Assembly (NCBI RefSeq): GCF_001767295.1
Contig: NZ_CP014944.1
Location: 4,216,001-4,280,000 of the forward strand
Direction: 5' to 3'
Length of the DNA: 64,000 nucleotides
Source of the DNA: Colwellia sp. PAMC 20917
GTDB taxonomy: Bacteria > Pseudomonadota > Gammaproteobacteria > Enterobacterales > Alteromonadaceae
Part shown: positions 38,161-47,877 of the stretch, piece by piece
How positions within the stretch are numbered: the first letter of the stretch is position 1
Layout: the number at the start of each line of letters is the position of its first letter
The notes under the pieces: model-generated
Seen by the model: the letters and a program-made list of their open reading frames with translations, nothing else
Database searches by the model: none
Told to the model about the DNA's origin: nothing
Translations under genes and position numbers: made by a program

Positions 38161-40899
38161 TTACAGCGCCTGATCCAAAGTCTCTATTGCAGATACAATG
38201 GTATGAACTGAATTTCTTTCAAATTCTGCTCGATTTACTTCATCGTGGGTCCCTTTGTTCAGATACCGCCATTCGAGAGAATTACCATTAATACCTAATA
38301 ATATTTCTATGGGCGATAAAATATTCCCTTTATCAGGATCAGTAAAGTCACTTTTGCTAATCTTAGTTTTAAGTTGATCTGTTAATTGGCGTAGCTCAAT
38401 AGGTGCATTTGCGGCACGCATCTTTATACTTAAGTTACCATCACCATGTTTACTGACATACCGCCATACTTTCCCTGTAGTTAATGACTCCAATGCTTGG
38501 CGAGATTTGCCTAGTGCAAATCGCAATTCATTTTTGCGGATATGCTCTAATGCTCCTTCAATATAGTTTCTAGGAGCGCATTTGTAATCAACTTGAATAT
38601 GCTGCTCATTAGTACGAGGTAAGAACGCTAATCGCTGACTATTCTTAACTTGTTCCACAGATAATTGATTTTGGATATCTTTAAAAAATTCTTCTCCATG
38701 ACATGTCAAGATAATCTGCTTTCCATCAAAGTAGTTATCTTCGAAAAGAGTGTGCCTGATGGATTGACGATGATCATCATCAATAGCATTAACAGGGTCG
38801 TCAAAGATAAGGAGAGGACAATCTTCCTTGATGTTTTTCGCCAGCAATATTGCTAAGCCAACACAGCGGATATGACCTTCACTTAGTACATGAAGTGCAT
38901 CGAAATACTTTTCAGGCTCATTTTGATAAGAAATTTTTAATTTCTGATTTTGTGCTAACGGTAACTGAATAGAGGCCATTAACTCAGTCGGGGCGTCATT
39001 TCGATTAAAAGCATTATAAAGTTGAACAACTACGTCACCTAAATTTTCAACTAACAGTGCTGGTAACTTTTTACGGTAGGCATTAAGTAAACCCACAAAC
39101 TTTTGATAAGACTCTCTTATTTCAATATTCTGCGTAACAATAGGTTTTTCTAGCTCTACTTCATCAATAAGTGTTTTGTTCGCTTCGTCAAACTCATTAA
39201 TTAACTTTTGAGCATCTTCAATTGCTTTAATTGCGGCACTCTTCCTTGCAGCTAGCTTTTGAGCGTCATTTAGAAAGCCTTTTAATCGCTTCAACTCTAC
39301 TTGTTGGGTGTTTTTATTTTGGTCAATTTGAATACTATCAGCATCCTGTTTTTCTAAACAGGCTACTTGGGTTTCAATATGCTGAAACGCTGTCGTGCCA
39401 TCATCTAGGTTGATATGTAAACTGTTCCACCAAGTCACACTCAAATGTGACATATCAACTAACCTAAACGATGCCAGCTTGTTGTTAGAATAAAAGTTCA
39501 AGCAAGTAGATAATATTTGATGCAATTCTTGAAGCTTTTGAAGCACTGTTTGCTCAAGCTGCTTTATCTTAACTTGCAATTCAGCTAGGTGCTGAAGTTT
39601 GACTAGCTCCTCTCCTGCATGAGTGAAAGGATTAATGATTACTTCCGTTAATGGGGTTAAACATGCAGGGCATTTATCAGAACTAATTTGCTGTACTTGA
39701 GTTACAGCTTCAAAAAGCTGCTGAAAAGATACTTGTTGGCTTGAATTCGCTAATTCTTTACTTTTTTCCTTATGGTCGTTTAGACTGCTTACCAACGTTT
39801 TCTGGATTAAGGCTAGGTTAGCAGCGGTTAGATTACTTTTTTGTGGAGCAGGCTTTTGCAGCTCAGCTTCTAATAAGGGTATTTGCCCTTGCTTGCCCTC
39901 TGACCCATTAAGTTCAAACATCATTTTAAGTAAAGTACAGCCTTCTCTATAGCCTGATGCTAATGGAGTTTCTTCATCTTTTACCTGTTCAACTATGCCT
40001 TGATTAAGCTTTATCTGCTGTTCAGCTCCTTGTAGTTGCAGCCGTTTTTGAGAAAGCTTCTTTGCTTTTACACCTTCTACATCTATATATCGACCATCAA
40101 TTTCAGGTGAGAAGTTTTTAACAAATTCATTAAACGCATCAAGTCCAAATAATGTTGATATTAGCTCTGATTGTTTAGCTGGAGCTTGCGCAGCAATACG
40201 CGAAAAACTGTCTATTCGGTTTTTCTCAACAAAACAAAATCGATAAAGAGCATCATTAGATTGGATATTGACATCACTGCCTTCAGCATCAATTCCGATC
40301 AATTTGGGCGGTACAAACTTATTGGTATGCGCATTTTTCAAATAAGCTTCAACATCTCTAAAACGCTTACTTTCAGCTTCTGCTACTGAGCCTAATAAGG
40401 CGTATTCTAATGCTTCACAAAAACTAGACTTACCCGTACCGTTTGGCCCGAAGATAAGCACTAGCAAGCTTTTTAGGTCAAAAACTTCTTCACGGCTAAA
40501 TCCCCTAAATGAGTCCACAGATAACTCTTTGAGTAGAGTAAAAGATGCTACATCTGACTCAACATCTTCAAGGTTAGTTGGAATATCTTTGCTTAAATTA
40601 GCCCATTCTTTTTGAGCAAGATCCGCTAAATACTTAACCCGTTGCCCTTGATGAGTACCGAGTGGAACAAGTTCATTCAAATGCATCAATACCAAGTTAG
40701 CGAATTTATGAACCGATGCTTTAGATGGCGATGATAATAAAGTTTGAAGAAAGCGCTGAAATTCGGACTGGATCATATCTTCCCTTATATTTAATAAATT
40801 GTCAGGCTGGCTATCAAAGCCTAAACCTAACGACACATTCCTAGTAAATTCTAAAGTCAAAGTTATCAGTTGAAGAAACACTTGTAAATCAACACGCAA
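38161..40899 (-). CDS. Rad50/SMC-like AAA ATPase with zinc hook and C-terminal HEPN-like motif
   Basis: 912 aa. Walker A GPNGTGKSS at about residues 151-159, a long coiled coil with a CPAC zinc hook at 410-413, ABC signature LSEGH at 672-676, Walker B LLIFDDP at 696-702, then a C-terminal helical domain with RYLNKGTH (R878-x6-H885), like the R-x4-6-H of HEPN RNases. Such zinc-hook ATPases with C-terminal effectors are known in stand-alone anti-phage proteins (for example RloC). The frame begins with TTG at 40899 with no clear ribosome binding site; an ATG at 40776 has AAGGGAAG before it. A single gene flanked by mobile sequence. Defence role is inference. Confidence 0.8.
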   Translation of the reverse strand: MRVDLQVFLQLITLTLEFTRNVSLGLGFDSQPDNLLNIREDMIQSEFQRFLQTLLSSPSKASVHKFANLVLMHLNELVPLGTHQGQRVKYLADLAQKEWANLSKDIPTNLEDVESDVASFTLLKELSVDSFRGFSREEVFDLKSLLVLIFGPNGTGKSSFCEALEYALLGSVAEAESKRFRDVEAYLKNAHTNKFVPPKLIGIDAEGSDVNIQSNDALYRFCFVEKNRIDSFSRIAAQAPAKQSELISTLFGLDAFNEFVKNFSPEIDGRYIDVEGVKAKKLSQKRLQLQGAEQQIKLNQGIVEQVKDEETPLASGYREGCTLLKMMFELNGSEGKQGQIPLLEAELQKPAPQKSNLTAANLALIQKTLVSSLNDHKEKSKELANSSQQVSFQQLFEAVTQVQQISSDKCPACLTPLTEVIINPFTHAGEELVKLQHLAELQVKIKQLEQTVLQKLQELHQILSTCLNFYSNNKLASFRLVDMSHLSVTWWNSLHINLDDGTTAFQHIETQVACLEKQDADSIQIDQNKNTQQVELKRLKGFLNDAQKLAARKSAAIKAIEDAQKLINEFDEANKTLIDEVELEKPIVTQNIEIRESYQKFVGLLNAYRKKLPALLVENLGDVVVQLYNAFNRNDAPTELMASIQLPLAQNQKLKISYQNEPEKYFDALHVLSEGHIRCVGLAILLAKNIKEDCPLLIFDDPVNAIDDDHRQSIRHTLFEDNYFDGKQIILTCHGEEFFKDIQNQLSVEQVKNSQRLAFLPRTNEQHIQVDYKCAPRNYIEGALEHIRKNELRFALGKSRQALESLTTGKVWRYVSKHGDGNLSIKMRAANAPIELRQLTDQLKTKISKSDFTDPDKGNILSPIEILLGINGNSLEWRYLNKGTHDEVNRAEFERNSVHTIVSAIETLDQAL

Positions 40900-40932
40900 T
40901 CTAACATTGATTACTTTGACTTATCACAATAA

Positions 40933-40963
40933 AAAGCCCCGACTAGCGAGGCTTTGGATTCAA
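40933..40963 (-). repeat. RHS module-end hairpin repeat, copy 1 (after module C)
   Basis: 31 bp with stem AAAGCC/GGCTTT around CCGACTAGCGA, followed by GGATTCAA. The identical 31 bp recur at 42243 and 43717, each after a tip/immunity pair. Confidence 0.92.
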
Positions 40964-40980
40964 ACTAACTAGAGCATCAA

Positions 40981-41505
40981 CTACCGTGCAATAACAATTG
41001 AGATAAGTTTTGCGATATTAATTTTGGCTCTACATTTTTCCGTCTCGATATAGCAGGTAATATCTAAGTTGTCAGTTGAAAAAATATAAGATATACCAAG
41101 ATTATCTTCAAGAGCAAATGTCCCTCCTTCTTCTCCGCTAAACAGTAATTTAGAATTAGATAAAATTAACCTAATATCCTGAAATGTGTCACCTATGCAT
41201 ATACTTTCGTTGCAAAATTTTGAATCTACGATTGAAATTATATCTATTTTATTATCAACAGTGTTTACATCTACCAAAACTTTTTTATTACAGATCAACC
41301 CTCTATAAACATAATCTTCACCATTTTCTGTATAAATAGTATTTTTATCAAATATCGATTCAATCTGATCCGAGCTATTACCTAAATTTAGCTCACAAAT
41401 AGAATCGTTCGCCAAAACTGTATTTGCACTTATTTCAGTAGCATTACAGGCTGATATGTTTAATACGGATATTAAAAAAACTAACTTCAAAAACAACTTA
41501 ATCAT
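40981..41505 (-). CDS. Lipoprotein, candidate immunity protein of RHS module C
   Basis: 174 aa. Signal peptide with lipobox (VLNISAC) shows a lipoprotein exported across the inner membrane. The mature part is a beta-rich domain of unknown family with six to eight cysteines. ATG at 41505 overlaps the stop of the orphan RHS tip (ATGA), so the two are translationally coupled. A periplasmic lipoprotein is what one expects to neutralise a toxin acting on the cell wall. Immunity is inferred. Confidence 0.7.
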   Translation of the reverse strand: MIKLFLKLVFLISVLNISACNATEISANTVLANDSICELNLGNSSDQIESIFDKNTIYTENGEDYVYRGLICNKKVLVDVNTVDNKIDIISIVDSKFCNESICIGDTFQDIRLILSNSKLLFSGEEGGTFALEDNLGISYIFSTDNLDITCYIETEKCRAKINIAKLISIVIAR

Positions 41506-42071
41506 GGATTTGGTTTCCTTTTCCAATTATTGTAAAACTGAGTACCTTTACCTACATTTTTTTGATCTATATGAACACTACCTGAAGGATATAAATTAAC
41601 ACGCTGAAAATTACCAGAGTCAACAGCAGCTTTAGATAAGTCTACACCAGATATATTGTTCGCTGAAATATCAGCTGCATCACCAATTGTATGTTGTGAA
41701 GTACTTGCAACGGTATTTGCATTATTTCCCTTGAGTGAATTTTGTTGCGCTTGTGACCTAACTCCACTATGAACATTTATTGTGCTACTAACTGTATCAC
41801 TAAGATCCAATAAATTATCTTCCATACCGCTCGTTACAGTTGCAGGAGCACCATTTGCAGAAGATTGTGGTAATAACCTAATTTCTCCTGATGGACTAGT
41901 TGTAGAGTTACTTCCATTGGTCACAGTATCTGTTCTACTGACAGTGACCGAGTTATCTGCATTAGTAGTTCGGCTAACTTGTTCGACACAGTTAGTCGAT
42001 TTTTGCGCACATAATCCACTAGGGTCAGTTAAATTAACTGGATCATTCCCCACATAAGCATACATATTCAT
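41502..42071 (-). CDS. Orphan RHS tip with M15-peptidase-like motif (module C)
   Basis: 189 aa. It begins at the end of the RHS core ([20 protein letters not shown]), then a linker and, in the last ~90 residues, SGVRSQAQQ, then [12 protein letters not shown] and GSVHID. This is the H-x6-D ... H-x-D zinc-site pattern of M15 D-Ala-D-Ala carboxypeptidase/endopeptidase domains (SGYRS...SQHxxGxAxD...HxD). Core homology continues upstream to about 42160, where a stop closes the frame, so this is a displaced module. A peptidoglycan-cleaving toxin is inferred; the partner lipoprotein overlaps it by 4 bp. Confidence 0.78.
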   Translation of the reverse strand: MNMYAYVGNDPVNLTDPSGLCAQKSTNCVEQVSRTTNADNSVTVSRTDTVTNGSNSTTSPSGEIRLLPQSSANGAPATVTSGMEDNLLDLSDTVSSTINVHSGVRSQAQQNSLKGNNANTVASTSQHTIGDAADISANNISGVDLSKAAVDSGNFQRVNLYPSGSVHIDQKNVGKGTQFYNNWKRKPNP

Positions 42072-42242
42072 ACCATCATCATAACCAATAGGGTCAGTCT
42101 GTAAGAATCGACCTAACTTTGGATGATAAACCCGTGCTTTGTAATAATATAATCGTAATTATGAACCACTGTATTTTAGGGGAAAAACAAGTGAATACAA
42201 TATGTTGTAATTATAGTTCAATACAGCAAAGCGAGAAAAAAT

Positions 42243-42273
42243 AAAGCCCCGACTAGCGAGGCTTTGGATTCAA
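42243..42273 (-). repeat. RHS module-end hairpin repeat, copy 2 (after module B)
   Basis: Identical to the copy at 40933; 9 bp after the stop of the module B membrane protein. Confidence 0.92.
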
Positions 42274-42281
42274 TTTTTTTA

Positions 42282-42653
42282 TCAATCGAAATTTAGCCAA
42301 TCATTAACCTCTTGACTTGATTCACTTTCTATCCAAATTTTATATCTTTCTCTTAGAGCTTTCTTCTGTGCTTTTTCCAACATTAAGAATTTATCATCGT
42401 ATTCAATACTAATATCATCACACATCTTTTTATCCTTATTCGCTCGAATTATGTCCGTCGGCAAAATGAAAGCAATACTCATCACCAGCAACCCACCAAA
42501 ACAATATACAAATGCTAAAAGGACTTTACCAATTGAAAAATCTCCCAAATTCTTAAATAAAACGATAGTAATACCAATAAAAATCACCATTGTTAGATTA
42601 ATCATTATTGAAAAAAAGTTTTCATATTTGGATAGAGTTAACTTCAAATTCAT
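42282..42653 (-). CDS. Two-helix membrane protein, candidate immunity protein of RHS module B
   Basis: 123 aa with two membrane helices (residues 15-33 and 43-64) and a charged C-terminal cytosolic helix. Its ATG overlaps the stop of the truncated tip B by one base (TAATG), as in a toxin/immunity pair. Ends right before the module-end hairpin. Family not recognised. Confidence 0.6.
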   Translation of the reverse strand: MNLKLTLSKYENFFSIMINLTMVIFIGITIVLFKNLGDFSIGKVLLAFVYCFGGLLVMSIAFILPTDIIRANKDKKMCDDISIEYDDKFLMLEKAQKKALRERYKIWIESESSQEVNDWLNFD

Positions 42654-42808
42654 TATTTGTCTCCTAGAATTGTTTCAGTAACCTTCTTAACTGCTTCTAT
42701 TGCACTATTCGCAAATTGCTGTTTACTACCTTTCAACCCCATTTTTCCAGTGCCCGCAGAAACACTAGAGTTGACTAAACCACCTTCGGCACCACCAATC
42801 AAAGGGGT
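42653..42808 (-). pseudogene. 3' remnant of an RHS tip (module B)
   Basis: An open stretch ending IEAVKKVTETILGDK and preceded by GGAEGGLVNSSVSAGTGKMG runs into the immunity gene. It lacks the RHS core and is cut off at the inverted repeat of the transposase element at 42802, so insertion removed or separated its 5' part. Glycine-rich like the tip of the main gene. Confidence 0.65.
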
Positions 42809-43611
42809 CAGAGTTATTGATTTTCAATAGACTTTAAAAAAATTTTAGACTTTCGATCTCCCCCTTTACCTAAATGGCTTGCTCGTCTTCCTGTGTCTTG
42901 TTCAATTTGCTGTTTAAAACGGCTATCTCCTAACACCCAAGCTTTATTAGTGGCATCTCTGATTTCTTGTAATGCTAATTCATCAACATGAGCAGAAAAT
43001 AAAGCTTGGTAAGCTTTCTTTCTCTCAAGCGCCTTATTCCCTAATGCCAAATACAAAGAATGAGACGTTAATAATTCAATGTTTTTATCTAACGCATTAC
43101 CTTGAAAACTCGACCAAGGATACTCCGCTGGATGATTTACCATTGCTGCTCTAACAGGGTTTAATTCAATATATCGGCTCACCAATAAAAAGTATTGTTC
43201 GCTGTTTATTAATGTTGATTTATATCGACCTTCCCATAAAGTGCCTGACCGATGGTAGGTTTGATTTACATACCTTACATAATAGCGACCAAGCGATTGC
43301 ATTAATTGACTAACACCTTTCTCTGTAGTTGGTGTCATCAATAAATGAACATGATTTGTCATTAATACATAAGCGTGAACAGCTACTTGATATTTTTTAC
43401 TGTATTCTTTTAATTTATCAAGATAAACAAGATAATCTTGCTCTGCAAAAAAGCACGCTTGACGGTTATTTCCGCGTTGCACTACATGTTGTGGAATGTT
43501 AGGTAAGTTTAATCGGGGAAGTCGAGCCATTATTTATAATCTATCCATAAATTATATCCTTAATATAGAATAGTTTAGAGATTATGTTAAATCAATGACT
43601 CTGACCCCTTT
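42802..43611 (-). mobile_element. Y1-transposase element with 23-bp inverted ends
   Basis: The ends AAAGGGGTCAGAGTTATTGA (42802) and its near-complement TCAATGACTCTGACCCCTTT (ending 43611) form a 23-bp inverted repeat with one mismatch around a single transposase gene. The unit splits RHS module B from the main gene. Confidence 0.8.
42814..43530 (-). CDS. REP-associated tyrosine transposase (Y1_Tnp family)
   Basis: 238 aa. Starts MARLPRLNLPNIPQHVVQRG; HUH motif MTNHVHLLMTP; catalytic tyrosine region SLGRYYVRYVNQTY; then GTLWEGRYKSTLI and YIELNPVRAAMV. The stop codon lies inside the element's inverted repeat. Complete and possibly active. Confidence 0.93.
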   Translation of the reverse strand: MARLPRLNLPNIPQHVVQRGNNRQACFFAEQDYLVYLDKLKEYSKKYQVAVHAYVLMTNHVHLLMTPTTEKGVSQLMQSLGRYYVRYVNQTYHRSGTLWEGRYKSTLINSEQYFLLVSRYIELNPVRAAMVNHPAEYPWSSFQGNALDKNIELLTSHSLYLALGNKALERKKAYQALFSAHVDELALQEIRDATNKAWVLGDSRFKQQIEQDTGRRASHLGKGGDRKSKIFLKSIENQ

Positions 43612-43716
43612 GATTCTTTGATTGGTTACTAGTTCACTAACATTGGTGACAAAAACGGAAAAACCAGCTTCCGCTGGCTTTGGGTTGAGAGCAAATATTG
43701 TTAGTTTGGTTGAATC

Positions 43717-43747
43717 AAAGCCCCGACTAGCGAGGCTTTGGATTCAA
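43717..43747 (-). repeat. RHS module-end hairpin repeat, copy 3 (after module A)
   Basis: Identical 31 bp to the copies at 40933 and 42243; here also preceded by TGAATC, which extends the stem. Lies about 75 bp after the immunity gene of the full RHS gene. Confidence 0.92.
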
Positions 43748-43822
43748 AATATGTATTAACAAGATTAAACAGAATTAGATGAGATCCGTTATCAAGTGTC
43801 ACCTACCCCTTTGATTTTTCAT

Positions 43823-44074
43823 TTATTTTTTTTTACAAATTTTATATATAAATATTGGTGCTGTTACAATAACAAATGCAAAAATTATATTTAATAGTTT
43901 ATTAATATGGAAGCTATCATAATATTTCTCAATAAAATCAAAAAATGACAATGAATCTTCAACCAACTGAAAGTATTGAAAAACAATTTGTACACTCATT
44001 ATGCATAAAGGTAGCGCACTCAGCAATAATACAATAATTAAAGATCTTATTAGCTTATTTTTAGTGGTTATCAC
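43823..44074 (-). CDS. Two-helix membrane protein, candidate immunity protein of the full RHS gene (module A)
   Basis: 83 aa with membrane helices at residues 10-30 and 58-77 and a short loop between. It overlaps the RHS stop by 4 bp (ATGA), typical for the immunity gene. A membrane location suits protection against a membrane-active tip, which is glycine-rich and hydrophobic here. Confidence 0.65.
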   Translation of the reverse strand: MITTKNKLIRSLIIVLLLSALPLCIMSVQIVFQYFQLVEDSLSFFDFIEKYYDSFHINKLLNIIFAFVIVTAPIFIYKICKKK

Positions 44075-47000
44075 TGATTCATTTCCTTTGCGGCTATTTG
44101 AGCAGTAGATTGCCCCATAATTTCAGGTAATGCATCAGTTATTTTCTTAGTTACCGCAATACCTAATCCAACTATCGCGTTTTTACTACTACCTCCAACC
44201 ACCGTATCTATACCCTTTCCAATAAGAGTGCCGGCACCACCACCAGCCATACCGCCGACCCCATTTGCAGCTATATTACCTGTAGCATCAGTAGTTTTAC
44301 CTGTTATCATATCGGATACTGAATCTACAGCAACACCAGTTGTTATCGCTATTCCAGCACCTGAAACTGTATTTACAGAAGTTTCAATAGCTGTTGCTGC
44401 GACCTTTGATACCTGCATCGCCTTTGTAATTGTAGATATTCCATTAGCAATCCCCAACCCTGCCATACCTGCGGCGGCAGCACCAGCGGTTTGAACATAA
44501 TTAATATCACCAAACCCTTTTGTCAGTCCTTGAGCTAAAACATCTATCGATGCGGCAATTAATCCTGTTACAAAAAAACCAATCGTCCCTGTTGGATCAG
44601 ACATATTAACAGGATCATTGCCCACATAGGCATACATATTCATGCCATCATCATAACCAATAGGGTCAGTTTGTAAGAATCTCCCTAGCTTTGGATGATA
44701 AACCCGTGCTTTGTAATAATATAACTCAGTACCTGGTAGTAGTATTTGGCCAGTATACCTAAAACGCGAGGTACTGGTATTAATCGGCTCTCCGTAAGGC
44801 CCATACTGATGGGTTGCGCTGATTGTACCCGTGTTACTTGTTTCTGCAACTATAGAGCCTCGCTCATCTGCAAGTAAATAACGGGTATTACTCGTACCTG
44901 AGCCTATGTACCATACAAGTGGGTCATCTGCTGCGATACCATGAACATAACGATTAATTAAGCTTCCGCTGCTGTTATATTCACCAACAAGTTCATTACC
45001 ATCATATAAAAAGTTGGTTTTACTGCCATTGAGTGTTGAGCTTTCTAATCGACCTGTTGGGTCGTAAGCTAACGCTAAAGTGGTTCCTGATTTCGCTGCT
45101 GATATCAGCCGGTTGTGTGCATTGTAGTCATAAGTCCAGCTGTCATAACTGGTGAGGTTACCAGCGTTGTCATAGTTAATGCTTTGACCGCCAACGCTAT
45201 CGTATTGGTTAAGGTTATTGACTTCATAACTTTGTTCACTTATGGAAGGTATAGTGATTTTAAAATCATTATTACTTACGATGCGGTTAATCAATTGACT
45301 TGCTGGATTATAATCAAAACTGGCATTGTTAATATTGAGGTGGTTAAAGTTTTGCACTTGCCCTGCGTTATTGTAGCTAAGAGATGAGGTCACACCATTA
45401 TTTCGCGTGACGGAGGTTAAACGTCCGTAGTTGTCATAACCATAACTGGCTAATGTTTTACTGTTATTTTCTTTTATCGAGGTTAATGCCCCTGAGCTAT
45501 CGTAAGCATAATTGACAGTAAAGTTATCAGGGTGTTTGAGTTTATTACGGCGTCCAGTCGCATCATATTCATAGGTAAGCATTCGGCCATTCGTCGTCGT
45601 TGTTTCAATACGGCCAAGGTCATCATAAGCATACCCCACTGAGCTATTATGGCGTGTAGCGAGTGTTTGTCTCCCTAAGCCATCATAATTAAAATTAAGG
45701 GTGTATTCACCTGAGATACTGGTACTTGTTTTTGAATTAATGGCATCATAGTCATGCGTGAGGATTATGCCATCACGTTTCCGCCATGTTTTTAAGTTGC
45801 TATTGGCGTCATAGGTATTACTCTCATAACTATTGTCTGGGTAGGTGGTTTTATATAAGCGGTCAACACCATCATATTGGTAGTGAGTGGTATTGCCGTT
45901 GCCATCTTTTTTAAAGTCTACTTGGCCATTGTCAGTGTAACCTATTTCGATATCAATGCCCGCAGCCTCAGTGCCATAACCAGAGACCGTTTTCGTAATA
46001 CGCGATAAGGTATCATAAGTATTATAGGTAATACGGTCAGGTCCAAATTCACCTTCAGATCCTAGCAAACAAGCAGAGCTTGGTAATGCGCTAAACTTTA
46101 AAGGGTTCATGCGTAATGCAGTACATTGTGGGCGGTTTAAGCTGTCATATATTGTTTGAGTTATTTTTTCTGTAGTGCTTGAAACTAACTTAGTTTCTGT
46201 CAATAAACCTAAACTATTAAAGTTGTTGTCAATGGTTAAGTTAACTGTAAGATTTGAGCTTGAAGAAGAAGGCAAGATACCTTGTTCAGACTTAGCTACT
46301 TGGTTATCTTGGTCTCGATAAGTTACCCTTGTTGCAACCCGATAGCCTTTTTGATTGACAGCTCCTATATCCCACGTTTTTCGTCCTGATAAATCATAGC
46401 GTGCATAGGTTGCATCATTTGTGCCTGGAAGCGGGCCATCCACTTTATTCACATTCCCAGAGGGCCAATAGGTGTAAGTGGTTGTTTGGCTTTCACTGCC
46501 CGTACCATTGGTTTTAGTGATGGTTTCAGGAAGATTTGTATCTTCCCAATATGCGTAGGTGGTGATTTGTTCGTCTTTTGTGCCACACTGGTTACTGCCA
46601 CAGATGGATGTCTTGGTTAAACGGTCAAATCCATTTATCGCTGTATAGGTGTTGGTGGTTATTCTGCGCGTGCCACTATCAGCGATCGGCTCATTTTTCG
46701 TCAGCATACCGCCATGATTCGAGTCAAAGGTATAATCCGTACGGTTGCCATTAGCATCAACGATGTAAGTGGGGCGATAGCAGTTTAACCCTGAGCAATT
46801 AGATAAATCATAATTAGCAGTGATAACAATATCAGCAAGACTCGACCCCGGTTTGCCTTTAAGTCGTTTTGAGGTAATATTTCCTAATGAATCGTAAGTG
46901 TATTCTTCTTTATTTCCTTCTGGGTAGGTGACGTTAAGCAATCTATTACCTGTAGTGTAAGTGTAATATGTTGTGTTACCTAAACTATCCGTGACAGCAT

Positions 47001-47877
47001 TAATAAACTGTCGATGGTTTGGTGCTGGCTTCACCGTAAAATCGACTTGGCGGCTATAGCTGGAAGGACCCGTAATAGACATCTGACTGAATTGCTCTTT
47101 GGGGTCGTAACCTGTTCCCGTTTTAGCGGTATAGGCATAATTAAAGGATTGACCATCACGCGTTATATTGGTGACAAAATTATTATGTATTGTGCCGCCA
47201 TAATTTACGGATGCTGAAGTGACAGAAAGGCTGTTTGAACTGTCGCTCGGTTTTTTTAAGGTAAAACTTTTTGCATAATCGTCACCGCCTTGCGAACTAC
47301 TAAAGCCAGTGTATTGCCATGTTCTATTATTTAAATCCGTTAGTTGTGTTGTGCTAGAGTCACTATAGGTGTGTTTCGCTAGTATTTCACCTGAACTGCT
47401 TTTAATGATTTTAGCTGTTTTCGCTTTCCCCCACCCAATGTCACCCAAGACACTTGATTGATAATCAATCAGCATCTCGTAACCCGTATTTGATGAAATA
47501 CTTGTAGGGCGATATGAATCAAATAGGGCCGAAGAAGCGACAACATCATAGGTATACGTTAATACCTCACCATCAGGATAAACAATACTTGAAGCGTACC
47601 AGCCACCTTGCGTTTTACCTGAAGAATTAAATCCCCATGCTTTATTACTATAGATAACCTTAATACCGCTCCCTCCCTGAAGGTATATTATAGAGCTAGA
47701 GTTGATAGTACCCAGTAAAGTAGAGCCGTTATCATCAGTAGCAATACATTCACTAGCTGTACATTTAAAATAGTCAGACGTTTTTCCACCGAAGGTAACT
47801 GAAAATGAGCCATTACCTCCGGCATAGCCAAGGCCGACAACTTTTGCTTCAAGTTGTTGAATGGTATGCAAAGTCAA
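44071..47877 (-). CDS. RHS repeat protein (main gene) with toxin tip A
   Basis: 1268 aa open from a TTG at 47877. Dozens of YD/RHS repeats (such as YDSLGNITSKRLKG, YDANSNLKTW, YDNYGRLTSVTRNN) form the beta-cage that encloses the toxin, ending in the core motif [20 protein letters not shown] and [15 protein letters not shown]. After it comes a ~165-residue tip rich in Gly/Ala with hydrophobic stretches (FFVTGLIAASIDVLAQG), perhaps membrane-active. The true start is the signal-peptide frame at 48065; a one-base shift near 47890 separates the two (see next entry). Cell-surface contact toxin. Confidence 0.9.
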   Translation of the reverse strand: MTLHTIQQLEAKVVGLGYAGGNGSFSVTFGGKTSDYFKCTASECIATDDNGSTLLGTINSSSIIYLQGGSGIKVIYSNKAWGFNSSGKTQGGWYASSIVYPDGEVLTYTYDVVASSALFDSYRPTSISSNTGYEMLIDYQSSVLGDIGWGKAKTAKIIKSSSGEILAKHTYSDSSTTQLTDLNNRTWQYTGFSSSQGGDDYAKSFTLKKPSDSSNSLSVTSASVNYGGTIHNNFVTNITRDGQSFNYAYTAKTGTGYDPKEQFSQMSITGPSSYSRQVDFTVKPAPNHRQFINAVTDSLGNTTYYTYTTGNRLLNVTYPEGNKEEYTYDSLGNITSKRLKGKPGSSLADIVITANYDLSNCSGLNCYRPTYIVDANGNRTDYTFDSNHGGMLTKNEPIADSGTRRITTNTYTAINGFDRLTKTSICGSNQCGTKDEQITTYAYWEDTNLPETITKTNGTGSESQTTTYTYWPSGNVNKVDGPLPGTNDATYARYDLSGRKTWDIGAVNQKGYRVATRVTYRDQDNQVAKSEQGILPSSSSSNLTVNLTIDNNFNSLGLLTETKLVSSTTEKITQTIYDSLNRPQCTALRMNPLKFSALPSSACLLGSEGEFGPDRITYNTYDTLSRITKTVSGYGTEAAGIDIEIGYTDNGQVDFKKDGNGNTTHYQYDGVDRLYKTTYPDNSYESNTYDANSNLKTWRKRDGIILTHDYDAINSKTSTSISGEYTLNFNYDGLGRQTLATRHNSSVGYAYDDLGRIETTTTNGRMLTYEYDATGRRNKLKHPDNFTVNYAYDSSGALTSIKENNSKTLASYGYDNYGRLTSVTRNNGVTSSLSYNNAGQVQNFNHLNINNASFDYNPASQLINRIVSNNDFKITIPSISEQSYEVNNLNQYDSVGGQSINYDNAGNLTSYDSWTYDYNAHNRLISAAKSGTTLALAYDPTGRLESSTLNGSKTNFLYDGNELVGEYNSSGSLINRYVHGIAADDPLVWYIGSGTSNTRYLLADERGSIVAETSNTGTISATHQYGPYGEPINTSTSRFRYTGQILLPGTELYYYKARVYHPKLGRFLQTDPIGYDDGMNMYAYVGNDPVNMSDPTGTIGFFVTGLIAASIDVLAQGLTKGFGDINYVQTAGAAAAGMAGLGIANGISTITKAMQVSKVAATAIETSVNTVSGAGIAITTGVAVDSVSDMITGKTTDATGNIAANGVGGMAGGGAGTLIGKGIDTVVGGSSKNAIVGLGIAVTKKITDALPEIMGQSTAQIAAKEMNQ

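Noticed and set aside
44228-44494. Plus-strand ORF of 88 aa opposite the RHS tip
   Set aside because: Low-complexity mirror of the Gly/Ala-rich tip.
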